Made by a program: the position numbers and the translations under genes. From NCBI GenBank assembly GCA_021292105.1, contig CM037874.1, positions 30,458,800 to 30,522,799 on the forward strand: DNA of 64,000 bases. The letters are read 5' to 3'. Below, piece after piece: positions 40,101-55,100 of this stretch. How positions within the stretch are numbered: position 1 is the first letter of the stretch; each line of letters opens with the position of its first letter. Origin of the DNA: Anadara kagoshimensis (taxonomy: Eukaryota; Mollusca; Bivalvia; Arcoida; Arcidae). The notes below the pieces were generated by a model. It was given only the letters and a program-made list of their open reading frames with translations. It was not told the origin of the DNA and searched no databases.

Positions 40101-43100
40101 GACAAGAAGTGGGACAGACAGGCAGATGGATGGAAAGAAATATAACTCTAAATTCAATATAAAAACTTTGGCATACAGTTAAAAATTAGTGGTGTCGGTT
40201 GGATTACCAGAAACAGTCAAATATATTTAATTACTACTTGTGGTGTAAGATAGAAAAATCTCAACCAGAATTCTAATGTATTACCTCCAGAATGAGGGTT
40301 CATTTTTTTCTCAAACTAGGAGCTTTCTCCGAGCGGGATTTGAATTTAGGTGGTGAGAAGCACTATGATTAGTGTGCTTCAGACAACTCGACCACTAAGG
40401 CCCCTACATAAAAGTAAGAAAATCAACAAAGACAACTTACATAGAAGTGAATAAATCAGCAAGTAGCCTATCTGACAATGGAGGTTCCAGACAAGAATAT
40501 CTAGCAATGCTATTTCAATAGATTATCTTGCGTGATGTGCAAAAAAACTTTAAACTTTTCTTTTTGTCTCAGTTTTTTGGTGAAAATTCTTTCAAAAAAA
40601 ACTTAAAATATAAACAGCTGATTTAAGTGTACACTCCTATTAGTTACCAATATTTTACCATTCAGTAACTATTGTATTATTGATTCTAAAATGTCGATAC
40701 AGAGTTAACAAACTTGTAAATCTATTATATAACACACTTCCCTGTACGAATCACCAAAACACAAACATAGATACAGATTATACACAGATTACATAACTAT
40801 TTACAGGCTCTCGTTTCTCCGGTGATAATTCACTTTTACCCTTATATATCACGTAAGACAATCAGATTTAGAGAGCTGCAAATAGCTGCAATAATGCTGA
40901 TGTAGCTTTTAACACTAACTCAGATCACACTCCTTAAAATTAATCAAGGGTCTCAAATCATCAATACAAATGTAGACATGCTAGCTGCATGTATATGCGT
41001 TTTGAATAACAAAGTTAGCTTTTTATGTCATTACGTGCATTTTAAAAATAAAATCCAATTTATCAAAACTTTGCTCCATGTCAATGCTACACTGTATGAA
41101 CTTATTAGCCGTATTGATTAAGGTTTTCGAAAAAAAAAATTACAAAAGAAGAAGACAATGTTACATAAATGATTGATATTTTCATTTTCAAAAACTCTTA
41201 AACTTGAAGTACAATAGTTATCAATAGTGAAAAGCTGACAGTTAAAGCAATTTACTGTTGGCAATCTCTCTCTCTCCCTATCTCTCATATTCTCCATATT
41301 TTTCGATATTTGTTTAATTTTATATGGAGGGCTCTCTCATTTATTTCTGAAAATCCATTGTCTCTTGCTGCTATGAGTTCGAATCCTGCTCAGACCACAT
41401 GTGGGAAAGTGAATTTTCCTTGCAGTTGGCCTTTACTATTTCAGCAGGTGTCATTATAATGTGAGTGGGGGAGTGGTACGCTTGTCTGCAGGGTACTGAC
41501 TAGGTGAGATAGCACCTTAAAGTCACCCCGAATGCACCTTGGTACAAGGCAGACCATAAAACACACCCGCACATCACATGCATACACAACCTTATTCATA
41601 GATTAATCCATAGAGATTAATAAATTAGTTCTCGTCGCTAATAGCTGATAAAATTCCTGATGTGACGTTAAACAACATTCAACAACAACATCTCTCATTT
41701 ATCAATTTGTTGTTCTAAAAGCAAAATGGATAGCTAAGGAATTAGTGATGAATTGGCAGTTCATTTTGGCCCCTAGTTAACTGCTTATCTGCAGCTTCAG
41801 AGTGTCACTATCAATCTCTTGGCAGATTTTTTGGCCACTAGCTTTTAACACATCGACCAGACCACTCGACAGCTTAACCTAAATTCAGTTAAATCTGTTA
41901 ATTCAGTGTTTAAATTCCCATAGGCCCGTACTGTATTTATCAAACACTTCAATCAAGTGCTTTTATTTTCTTTGAAAGTGAACAAATGTAGGTTAAAATT
42001 AATGTTCTGGGCTGAGAAACATCATACAGGACAAGCTCTGTTGGTAAACAAGGTGATCCTGTGACATTACTAATGAGGCCATTCCAATAAAATTACATGT
42101 TTGACCTCACTTAATTTTTTTTAAAGGAAGGAGGGTATGAGGCAAACAAACAAATTTTAATGAAAAAACAAAATCATATTTTCTGTTCGTATGCACATTG
42201 CATTTTCATTAAATAAATAAACAAGAGGCCCATGGGCCTGATACGCTCACCTGACAACTAATGGCTAGCTGATAGATTTAAAGAAAACATAAATACTAAA
42301 CCCCAATGACTTTTTTCTTTAAATCATGATAACTGTTGTATCAATACCTACAACATTCTAATATAAAAGCCTATACAAAAAGTTAATAGTTTTCAAGATA
42401 GTTAACCATTTCAGTATTGTTTCACATCTGTGACCTTGACCTTTGAACTCATGACCTTTTTCTATACATCAATATGATCGTTGTATCAATACCTACAACA
42501 TTCTAATATACATGCCTATACAAAAAGTTTATAGTTTTCAAGATAATTAACCATTTCGGTATTGTTTCGCATATGTGACCTTGACCTTTAAACCCATAAC
42601 CTTTTTCTATACATCAAAATGATTGTTGTATCAATATCTACAACATTCTAATATACATGCATATACAAAAAGTTTATAGTTTTCGAGATAATTAACCATT
42701 ACGGTATTGTTTCGCATCTGTGACCTTGACCTTTGAACCCATGACCTTTTTCTATACATCAAAATGATCGTTGTATCAATACTTACAACATTCTAATATA
42801 CATGCCTATACAAAAAGTTTATAGTTTTTGAGATAATTAACCATTTGGGTATTGTTTTGCATCTGTGACCTTGACCTTTGAACCCATGACCTTTTTCTAT
42901 ACATCAAAATGATCATTGTATCAATACCTACAACATTCTAATATACATGCCTATACAAAATGTTAATAGTTTTCGAGATAATTAACCATTTCTGTATTGT
43001 TTCGCATCTGTGACCTTGACCTTTGAACCCATGACCTTTTTCTATACATCAAAATGATCGTTGTATCAATACCTACAACATTCTAATATACATGCCTATA

Positions 43101-46100
43101 CAAAATGTTTATAGTTTTCGAGATAATTAACCATTTCGGTATTGTTTCGCATCTGTGACCTTGACCTTTGAACCCATGACCTTTTTCTATACATCAAAAT
43201 GATCGTTGTATCAATACCTACAACATTCTAATATACATGCCTATACAAAAAGTTTATAGTTTTCAAGATAATTAACCATTTCGGTATTGTTTCACATCTG
43301 TGACCTTGACCTTTGAACCCATGACCTTTTTCTATACATCAAAATGATCGTTGTATCAATACCTACAACATTCTAATATACATGCCTATACAAAAAGTTT
43401 ATAGTTTTCGAGATAATAATTATAATCAGAGGTAAAAAAAATTAGGTCACGACCTTCACAATTGACCTTGACCTCAATTTGAAGATACTAACAAGAAGAT
43501 GTCAAAACTGAAAACCCCATGTCATTATCTGGTCAAATAGTCAAGTTATAACAATTTGAAGCTATTTTACGATTTTTTCAAAATTAAACGCAAAAACGCG
43601 TAACCTATTTTTTATCCGAATTTCACAAAATGAACAAACTATAGGCTTAAGACCCTAGAGAAGCCAAATATCACATCAGATTTTTTCTCCAATCAGTACT
43701 TTCGGAGAAGAAGATTTTTTAAGATTTTTGCACCCCTAGGTCACCTTGACCTAGTTATGGTAGCCATGGCAACGCCACGAACAAATCTGAATTGCACCGG
43801 CCCATATATACTTCTGACAAAGTTTCATTAAAAACTGTCCAGTAGTTTCAGAGGAGAAGTCGAAAATAGGTGTTAACGACGCACACACTCACACACGCAC
43901 ACACGCACACACGCACATACACACGCTGCGCTATGCCATAAGCTCACATGACCTTCGGTCAGGTGAGCTAAAAACATTGTGTTTTAAATGTTTAATAGAA
44001 ATTAAACTCATTGCACGAGTGTGATAAATTGGAATTTTCATCTGAATTTTATGAAGTACATCATTTGATCTTTTCATGTCAATACCTACTTCAAACTTCC
44101 AAACAAACCAGAGTGTACCCGATATTTCAAAGTCGGAAAACGAAATGGACATGAAAAATGACCAAATTTTACGATCAAATATGTATTTTCGCATTTGATG
44201 GAATTTGTTTGTTTTTCAAAAAAAAATAATACAAGGGATGCATGCAATGATGTCAAACATAGAATTTTATAGGAATGGCCTGACAGAGATTGCAATCTGT
44301 GCATCATAAAAATTGAACAATAAAATCTTTCCCAATGTAGCTTTTTTGAAAATAAAAAAAACAACAGCAAGGTGAATTTAACTTATTCTATATAAAATCT
44401 GTGTGAATATTTATATACCAGTAACTGGTTTTAGTCCTACTTTGAAGTGACCTTATAAAAAAGATAATATTGGTTATAGTCCTACTTTGAAGAGACCTTG
44501 TAAAAAAAATAATATTACCCTTCGAATGTTTACATATATTGAAATGGCAGTTATATCAAGCAATATAGATCTTTATAAAGTTGTCTTGTTCAGGGGTCAG
44601 TTGTTCGAAGCCTGATTAGTTTTTGATTACCAGTAGTCAAAATTTCAATTTTATCTGATTTCAGATATATTGTGAACTTAATGTTTAAATGTTGAAAATG
44701 AAGAAAAATCCTTCAAACTATAGCAAATTCTAATAAAACTATTGATTCAATGATATTTTGATTTTATTTATGTTTTAAATTTCTGCTAATTATTGATTAG
44801 GCTAATCAAGCTTCGAACAACTGGGTCCAGATTCGAACAACTGGGTCCAGATAACTGCTTCAGAATATTGCTTGCATTATATTGAACATCATAATAACAT
44901 TGTTATAATGATATATGGTATCCTAGTTTGTCAAGGAATCATAAAAACTACATCTTATTTTTATCCAGTTTTTGTCACAGAAAACCAGATGAGAATCAAG
45001 CCATAGTGATAAAAGTATATATGTATGTATTAAAAATTACAATTTTTCCTTTGCGATACCATATGACATATTTATCTTAAAAGCAACACAATACTATATT
45101 TTGTTATACATCTAACTTATTTTGATGCATTTAGATTGATTAAAAGAACAAATCTGTCATACTGTTTCCTTGGTAACATAAATACTTAAACTGCTTCTTT
45201 GAGTCGTTGATATTTGAAAAACAAGACTCGTGAAGTCCCTGGGTGCTCATCTGACAATAATTTGCATTTAGCTCAAATTTAAAGTAGTATAACCTACTGA
45301 AAATTTAGAGATTTTTTCAATATTTTAAACTTATGACTTACTTATTGATTCAACATGATTTATCAGAAAACTTAGTCTAGTCAAGAAAAAAAATCTGGGA
45401 AAGGTTGATAAAAGTTGGCCAAAATATTTGGCTTCTAAAGAGTTTGCAATACATGTATATGGATTAGTAACCTACTTTTTGAACAAGAATGTTCAATAAC
45501 TTTCAGAAGCCCACCTATCTTTTGACAAGAAGATTACAAGTATTCTGAGCAATTTTGAAGAAGATTGGGCTAGACATATCAAATAGTTTTTCTATGATTT
45601 AATCTAGTGAACTTTTGAACTATATATATTAATTTTGCCTTAACTTCTGTCAAGAGGGATCACTCTGGGTAAGTGTGATGAAGACTTGGCAAAAAAATTG
45701 TGATCATTATTGTGTTCACAAGGTTATTTCTATGATTTGACCATAGATAATTATTGGCAAATCATGACCTGAATCTAGATTTTGTCATAAGGAACAAGAT
45801 TTAGGCAACTTTGATTAAGATTATGATGTCATAAATAGTGCATACTAAAATTACAATTATCATACTAGCTGACTTTATATCCATGACAGTTAAACCTGTC
45901 TATAAAGGCCACACAAGGAAACCAGTAAAAGTGGCCTTATATACAGGTTCAAATAATATGAATAAAGAACATAGGTTACAATTCTGCTGGCCTTTGTAAG
46001 CAGGAGGCCCTTATATAGAGGTGGCCTTTAATGCAGGTTGGACTGTATTTCACTAATCACATATTAAACCAATTTTAATTTAACAGCATTATATGGCTAT

Positions 46101-49100
46101 TTCAGAATACTATCTCTCATCAGTAGTGCTTGGACCAAGCTTGGATTAAAATTGTGAAACCAAACTTCTTCAAGATGTTGAAAAAAATACAAATCTACTT
46201 TACCAAATTTAGCTAAGGAAATAATTTGCATGAGGGAGTATACCTTAGTTTTTGAGGAATTTCAAATTTTAACTAGCAGCAAATTTAGACTATAGTATAT
46301 TTCTGACAATAATACACAATTATTGCCTACTGAGTTTGTGATATATCACCAGCATAGATACTAGCTCAGTAGTGTAAATTACATATTATACCAATTTTAA
46401 TTTTACAGCACAGAATTAATAATCATCAGAAATTTCAAGATTTTGGGGCATCATAGGCACCCAGGGATCTCTTGTCCTTCTTTAGGAATGGGGCTGGGGC
46501 CCTTGGAATTGGGAAAATACATGGTGTTTCACCTAGTTTGGGAAAAATGATTAAAAATAAAAAAAATATATAAATTAATAAAAAAAAAAGATTCAAATTC
46601 GTTGTAGCAAAGCCTTTAGCTGGCAATGTTTAATCTGTTGTTAAAAAATATTTTGATCTTGCCACATTTCCTGATGTTTTTTATCTATCTTTTCCTATAG
46701 TATTTTGTGTTGTGAGACATCATTGTTATCTACTTTCACTTTTGTTTTAATAATAACAGGTTCCAATACCACAGTTGTGTAATAAGAACACATTACTCAT
46801 TGCTAAGTTAACTGAATCAGAAACCTGACAAAAGAACACATGCTTCTGGAATAAAGAGACTATTCTTATTCTTTCCCCTTCAATGGAATATGCCAAAATT
46901 TTACTCTGTCATCAATTTACTTCAAGTTTTTTCTATATTTATACAGTGATTATTTACAGTAATTTTTGGAAATATTCTGTTCAAAATTGGAAAAACTACC
47001 CATTTAGCCATTGGGAATGGCCCCAAAAATGTCCAAGTGAGATTCCTGACACCTCACCATACCTACCATACTTATTTGCTTAAATTTACCAATTCTAAAG
47101 TGGCAATATTTTGTAAAAATACACTGTCCTGATAATTTCTCTGAAAACCTTACATTGCAATCAAAGTTACATATGAAATGCAAAACCTGTATAAAATTAT
47201 ATCAGTTGAAATTCAACATTGATTATATATGGATTTTTCCCCTTATATTTTTATATGAGAGAAATAAAAAAAAACAGAAAACAAGAGGCCCATGGGCCTG
47301 ATACGCTCACCTGATAACTAATGGCTAGCTGATAGATTTAAAGAAAACATAAATACTAAACCCCAATGACTTTTTTCTCTACATCATGATAACCATTGTA
47401 TCAGTACCTACAACATTCTAATATACAGTCGAAAGGCCAGCTTCCAATATGGCTGATTTTTAATCACTTTAGTCACGTGATTTTCAGTTCAAATTTTGGT
47501 ACGCAATCGGAAATGGTAGTAGGTCTCGAAAATTTAAGTATACTTTTAAATGGGATCGTTATTACTTAAAATCATCAAATATTTTGAACAATAAATATTT
47601 TTTCCTTCAATTTATGTAAAAAAGAACCAATTATATACAGAAAATTACGAGTAATACGTCTTGAAAGTGGAGGTTGTGTTACAGCTGTCGGCCGACGATC
47701 TCGCTTCAGACACATTTTTTGAAAATATTAGGGCGAGTGATGGGTTCTAATAATTATTTTCTAAAAATTTATTCATTTCTGAACACATTCATATGAAAGA
47801 CATGTCCGAAATCGGTGTGGGATGCGATTCTGTCAGTTGAGAAAACGGCAGGTGTGGCTCCTTTTGCGGGGTTTGGTTCACATCTGTCGGCCGACATTCG
47901 TGCTTCAGACACAAATTATTAAATATTAGGACAAGTGATGGGTTCTAATAATTCAATTCTGAAAATATATTCATTTCTGAACATATTCATATGAAAGACA
48001 TGTCCGAAATCGATGCGGGATGCGATTCTGTCAGTTAAGAAATCAGCAGGTGTTGCTTCTGTTTTGTTTTGTTTTTCGTATGATGATTATCTCCCTTGTT
48101 TACAATGTCTCTCGCATGTATGCGAATAAAAATAAAGTGATTTTACTGTCTTATTGATTGATATTTGTTTTAATGTAGGGAAATGTAAAAAAAAATAAAT
48201 AAAAAAATAAAAATAAAAAAATAAATAAAATCTAAAAAAATGGCTTCATTTAACATTTTAATCTTAATCAAATAAAATTATTTTCCATGGGAAATATTTC
48301 TTCAAATTTGATACACAAGAGAAAGTTATATAATTTTCTTTTCAGTGGTGTCATGTGCTGATTTTAAATTTTTATTAAAATAATGAATTTAAAATCAGCA
48401 TATGACAACTAGTTGCTATGTGCTGATTTTAAATAAAAATTCAACAGCAGCACCATGACAGTGAACAGGAAGAAATACTGTTTCCACACCCCAAGTTAAT
48501 AACTAGAAATTAAAATCTCTTTCTATAAGATGGTCAGGTCAGTTTTACCGGGTGTAACAGTTAATTCTTTAGTATCTGTGGTTCATTTTTTCACAGATCA
48601 AGTGCTGCTGGTAGACTTTTTGCAGCTAAAGTACTATTGCACAGATGCAATATTAATCTAATTCTGACTGTCTCCAAAATGACATGGATCAAGTTCATGT
48701 ATCTACCTTCAGTCCAGAGGATGCTTCATGTCTTTTGGGTAAGGAGTAGAGTAAAAGTCAAGATTCTTTCACTATCAAACATATTTAGAGATGGGGAGAA
48801 AACTGTAGAGCCCAAAGAAAACCAACGACATTCCACAACAAACTGACTAACTTTCTCACACAAAAACTGTCCTGAATGAGATTCAAACCTATACAGTAAG
48901 AGGCCATGCCCCTACCAATATTTCAAATGTTATGTTGGACAGGTGCCAGTGTAATGCACAAAAATAATTATGCATTTATTATGTCAATTAGCATTTATTT
49001 TTCCTTAAAGTAATGATAATGTTAAAATGCAAGCAAAACATCTTTATTGACATTGTACTGTGTGTTGACCATGTAATGTTATCTGCAATAAAAAAAACAA

Positions 49101-52100
49101 ACAAACATAGTCATTGTTTATTCTGTAGTCTCTGTCTTGTTTTTAGCATAGCAATAGCATTAATAATATTTAATCTACAAATAAAAATGTTATCTATGAA
49201 TAATCTGAAAATACAATGTTGGCAAATTTGTAAATAAAATTTGAAATATGCATTTCACCTGTCAATAAATATAAAAAAAGTTATCTGTAAATAAAATGAA
49301 CTACAAATTAACTTGTAGGAATGCATAATCTGAAAATAAACTGTATAAGTATTGGTAATCTGAAAATCAACTGAAATGATTATACATGTATGATGTCTAT
49401 GTTTCCATTCCTGGTAGCCAAAATTGCCATTGGCTACTAATTTCTGAGGAATTCTTTCAAAAAGTAACCTATTTTAGCAAATTTGTGAAGAGATACTTTA
49501 AAAAGGACTATATTTTCACAAATTTTGGAAATTTGGCTACTAATTATTTCAAATTTATGGAAACCTAGTGATGTATCATAAAATCATATGAAAATAAACT
49601 ACACATATTCTGCATTCTTGAAAATAAAAAAGAAATTAATTAAAACAGAATAATTTAATGTAGTACCAGTATAACATCATTCACCACACAAGAATGATAC
49701 TGTGGGACTGTCAGAACTAGCCATGATGTGTGCAGCAATGATCCATGATTTAAAGTTTGGCTCAAATTAAAATACGGTAAAAGATATTTACATAGATTCT
49801 TGCACAATAAAAGTGAATGGGTTATATTGTGATAAATTTCATAAAAAGCTCAAATACATGTACATGTATCAACTTTAAAAATATGAAATGTTTGAACAGT
49901 AAATCTAATACATGTAGTACAAGAATCTTTGTGATCCATTTCTGAATTTTCTGTGTTATCAAGTATGTTTTCTGCTGGTACATCCATACTGGCTGTGGTT
50001 ACTGTGGAGAGAAAACATTCAAAATTAGCATCAATGTTTTAAAAACCTATTTATAGGTATTTGTAGCTGTGGAATCATCAGCAACAGTAGCAGTAGTGAT
50101 AGCTGAAGGATCTAGAATTGCATTAATTACAACATTTTTGCAATTTGTGCATTTGCAACCTGTACCTCAATATCTGCAAACACCGTCACCAGTTTCTGAA
50201 TAACTAAACTGAACTTTGGCATTTAAAATCCATCTTCAACCCCTTGAAGTGGCAAAACTTTTCAAATTACTAAAAAAAATAAAAAAATAAAAAAAAATAA
50301 AGTAATTTACAGTCTGAAAAGTGTAATTGAAAACATTTTATGTAATTTTCCATATCATGACTTCTCCTCTTCTGCAAACTTTCTGAAATTTAACAAACTA
50401 TAATTATGCTCTTTGTCAGCCTGCCTACCTGTAAATATGTGATACAACTGCCAACTTCTGATCTGAAACATTAAAATCACAGTTTTAAAATTTGCATGCA
50501 CTGCAGCAGTTAAATCAACACCAGATAATTGTTGTTCAGATGGTTTTCTAGCAAACTGTCCCTCTTGTGACTCTAAATGTAATGAAAGTGTAAAAAAAAA
50601 TCCAATATCAGCTGATTTCTGAGTCACATAGTGACTACATGGGGCCAGCTGGGCGATCTGGATGTTTGATTTTCGTGGGATTTTTTCTACAAAATTAAAC
50701 TAAAATTAAACAAAATGTTTAAAGATTATATTAAAAACACACAACAAATATCTAGAGTAAAAATAAACAAATTAGAAGATGTCTAGACGCAATAAATAGC
50801 AAGTTTTGTTTTCCAAATCATCGGCACGCAGGGTCAACTTGACAATCTTCCTGTGCAATAACCGGTGCGAGTGATGGTTTCTATCCGGTATCAAAATGAC
50901 CGGTGTTCTAAATGCTACCGATTACGACTATAATTTTTAACCCAATCGGTGTGGGATGCGATTCTGTCAATTCAATTTACCGGGCATAAACTCCGAATGC
51001 ACCGCCCACTTGATTTTGACCTTTCACGATACCGCAGTTTATGTCTATGATTCCAGCATTTTTATTAGTTATAAGGAGTGTTTAATTGTTGTGATCGTCT
51101 AGAAAAATCAATTTGCTATCAAACGGATACAAAAATATATATAGTTTAAGTTAAAAACACCATTTAATTAATGATTTATTGCGTCAACCCTAAAATGCAA
51201 ATTCTTCGAGGTGACGACAAAGCGCCATCTGCCGACCAAATTTGAATTACCCCCCTTGAACGGCCCTGAAGATTAAATCGCGGGTTTAACGGAAAAAATC
51301 GAAGCTGGCCTTTCAACTGATATACATGCCTATACAAAAAGTTAATAGTTTTCAAGATAATTAACCATTTCAGAATTGTTTCACATCTGTGACCTTGACC
51401 TTTGAACCCATGACCGTTTTCTATACATCAAAATGATCGTTGTATCGATACCTACAACATTCTAATATACATGCCTATACAAAAAGTTTATAGTTTTCGA
51501 GATAATAAAACATTTCGGTATTGTTTCGCATCTGTGACCTTGACCTTTAAACCAATAACCTTTTCCTATACATCAAAATGATCGTTGTATCAATACCTAC
51601 AACATTCTAATATACATGCCTATACAAAAAGTTTATAGTTTTCGAGATAATTAACCATTTCGGTATTGTTTTGTATCTGTGACCTTGACCTTTGAACCCA
51701 TGACCTTTTTCTATACATCAAAATGATTGTTGTGTCAATACCTACAACATTCTAATATACAAGCCTATACAAAAGGTTTATAGTTTTTGAGATAATTAAC
51801 CATTTTGGTATTGTTTCACATCTGTGACCTTGACCTTTGAACCCATGACCTTTTTCTATAATCAAAATGATTGTTGTATCGATACCAAAAACATTCTAAT
51901 ATACATGCCTATACAAAAAGTTTATAGTTTTTGAGATAATTAACCATTTCGGTATTGTTTCGCATCTGTGACCTTGACCTTTGAACCCATGACCTTTTTC
52001 TATACATCAAAATGATCGTTGTATCAATACCTACAACATTCTAATATACATACCTATACAAAAAGTTTATAGATTTCGAGATAATTAACCATTTCAGTAT

Positions 52101-55100
52101 TGTTTCACATCTGTGACCTTGACCTTTGAACTCATGACCTTTTTCTATACATCAAAATGATCGTTGTATCAATACCTACAGCATTCTAATATATATGCCT
52201 ATACAAAAAGTTTATAGTTTTCGAGATAATTAACCATTTCGGTATTGATTCGCATCTGTGACCTTGACCTTTGAACCCATGACCTTTCTCTATACATCAA
52301 AATGATTGTTGTATCAATACCTACAACATTCTAATATACATGCCTATACAAAAAGTTTATAGTTTTTTAGATAATTAACAATTTCAGTAATGTTTCACAT
52401 CTGTGACCTTGACCTTTGAACCCATGACCTTTTTCTATACATCAAAATGATTGTTGTATCAATACCTACAACATTCTAATATACATGCCTATACAAAATG
52501 TTCATAGTTTTCGAGATAATTAACCATTTCGGTATTGTTTCGCATCTGTGACCTTGACCTTTGAACCCATGACCTTTTTCTATACATCAAAATGATCGTT
52601 GTATCGATACCTACAACATTCTTATATACATGCCTATACAAAAAGTTTATAGTTTTCGAGATAATAATTATAATCAGAGGTAAAAAAAAATTAGGTCACG
52701 ACCTTCACAATTGACCTTGACCTCATTTTGAAGATACTAACAAGAAGATATCAAAACTGAAAACCCCATGTCATTATCTGGTCAAATAGTCAAGTTATAA
52801 CAATTTGAAGCTATTTTACGATTTTTTTCAAAATTAAACGCAAAAACGCGTAACCTATTTTTTATCCAAATTTCACAAAATGAACAAACTATAGACTTAA
52901 GACCCTAGAGAAGCCAAATATCACATCAGATTTTTTCTCCAATCAGTACTTTCGGAGAAGAAGATTTTTTAAGATTTTTGCACCCCTAGGTCACCTTGAC
53001 CTAGTTATGGTAGCCATGGCAACGCCACGAACAAATCTGAATTGCACCGGCCCATATATACTTCTGACAAAATTTCATTAAAAACTGCCCAGTAGTTTCA
53101 GAGGAGAAGTCGAAAATAGGTGTTAACGACGCACGCACACACGCACGCACGCACATACACACGCTGCGCTATGCCATAAGCTCACATGACCTTCGGTCAG
53201 GTGAGCTAAAAAGTCATTTCTTCAGGGATAAGGCTTAAAAAAATTGTCCTTGAAATTTTATTTTTTTTTTTTTTTTTTTTTTTAGATTTGCTTGTTGTGT
53301 GTGATAACTGATTAATTAATGTATTTCTACATTTTCCTGAACTTCTGTTACTACGGTATCTCAATTTCCTTAACTTCTGTTACTACGGTATCTCAAAATA
53401 ATCTACAATGTATTTAATTAAAACTTCACACTTGTTGCCACATGTACATTGCCATTCATGAATTATTATACATGTTTAAAACTTTCATATCATAACAGAT
53501 TGAAAATCTGCACAAATTAAAATTGTTGAAAACACCATTTTAATGCTGAGTGTTTTTCAACTAAAATAGTGTTTTTATCTTATATAAAATATTATTTTCA
53601 CCATTTTTTTAATCTAAATTTTAAAAAATTCCCCCCAAAAATTTGATTTAAAAGACAAACAATTTTGTTTGTCAACATTTACAATGTAGATACATGTACA
53701 TGTATATCACTTTCAAACACCAGGGAAAAAACTTCAATACTTTAATTTTATGAATGGAATTTGACAAGATGACTATCATATAAACCTATGACATATATAA
53801 ATTTGTATATTTTTATTTATGGATGGCAGTATTTGTCAAAACAAATCAGTCTGTAATTTCATTCTCCCATAAAAACTTGACACAATCTGACCTTTCTATC
53901 TTTTTTTAAAAATCTACATGTGCCATCCCATCAAAATTTGATACATCTAACATATATGTGTTACATGGATCATGCTGATACATGTACAATATGACAAGTT
54001 CTAGATAGCTTTATTTTTATATAAAAAATATCAAAACTGGCCCTTAAGGCAATATTGACCGATATAACAAAAACTATGTCAGTTTTACAAAAAGATGAAA
54101 AAAATACTGAAGGCAATGCTGTAATATTTTGACTACCAAATACACTTGTTAGATGTAGTGCAACTCCAGATACATGCACTAAAAATGCACAAAAATCTGG
54201 GCCCATTCTCAAGGCAAATCTGTATGTTATTTCTGGCTCCGGTTTCACAATCATTTCTTAACTTAATAATTTTCTAAACTTAAATTTGGCAAATTAAAAA
54301 CCATTATAATTTTGTCAATTGTTAAGATATTTGGGAATTTAAGATGTCAATTTAAAGATTATATCCACGTTTTGTTTTGACAAAAATATTTATTTGTTGT
54401 TCCAAAAAGAGCTTGCCAAAATTTGCCAAATTCAAGTTAGGGTAAGTGAAATCTTACGGTAGTTAAGGAATGATTGTGAAACCTGATACCAATTTTTATG
54501 GTTCAGGTTAAAGATTCATAACATTAAACAATTGATGGATCGCCAACCATGTCCACAATGTTCCGACAAAGGGCCGGCATGCTTGAATTAGAAGCAAAAA
54601 GAATGAACACTAATGGTCTGAAATTGTGCCATTTAATGATGTCACTGACACTAGTACATCATTACCGGTAGTTGTCGTGACACTGCTTTGGTACTGTGAT
54701 GGTGGCCAGTGTCAGAATCAGTCAGAATGCATGGCCAGCGATGTTAATTATGTACAGTCTTATAGATCAAATTCAATCTTTTTTTTTTAAATTAACTGGA
54801 TCCCCTTTCTTTGAATCTTTGAACAAAGATGGTGATTAATTTTTTTAATCCCATAAAACAGAAATAATACTATAGAGAAATCAATGATCTGCAATAGATG
54901 TGATAGTCATAAAATATGATTACTGAGATCCATATAGTACACTCTGACTCTAGATTCTCCTCGACTTAATCTTACAAAATTGATTTTTACCAATAATTGT
55001 TCCCACATCAGGATTTTTTACATGGCCTCTAACTTTGCAACATATTAAATCTTTATTTATGCAGATGATACATGCATAGGCCTAGTGTCATTGAAAACTT

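Larger units (their letters stand above)
47426..51319. mobile_element. 3.9-kb TIR element with 5-bp TSD, unassigned superfamily
   Basis: TIRs CAGTCGAAAGGCCAGCTTC and, inverted, CAGTTGAAAGGCCAGCTTC (18 of 19 match). ATATA at 47421-47425 and 51320-51324 is the target duplication; the empty site is known exactly because the host 145-bp unit reads TTCTAATATACATGCC. The 3894-bp interior is AT-rich, has no frame longer than about 90 codons and no transposase motif, so it is non-autonomous. Subterminal direct repeats lie at 47681-48060 and, diverged, 50865-50972. Confidence 0.88.
47281..53212 (+). mobile_element. Pearl-like element C, split by a TIR transposon
   Basis: Left arm 47281-47425, interrupted in the first core unit by 47426-51319, then core units with TGTGACCTTGACC from 51388 to 52547 (nine units, 145-bp period) and the usual right arm ending GGTCAGGTGAGCTAAAAA. 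Sits in intron 3. Confidence 0.85.
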
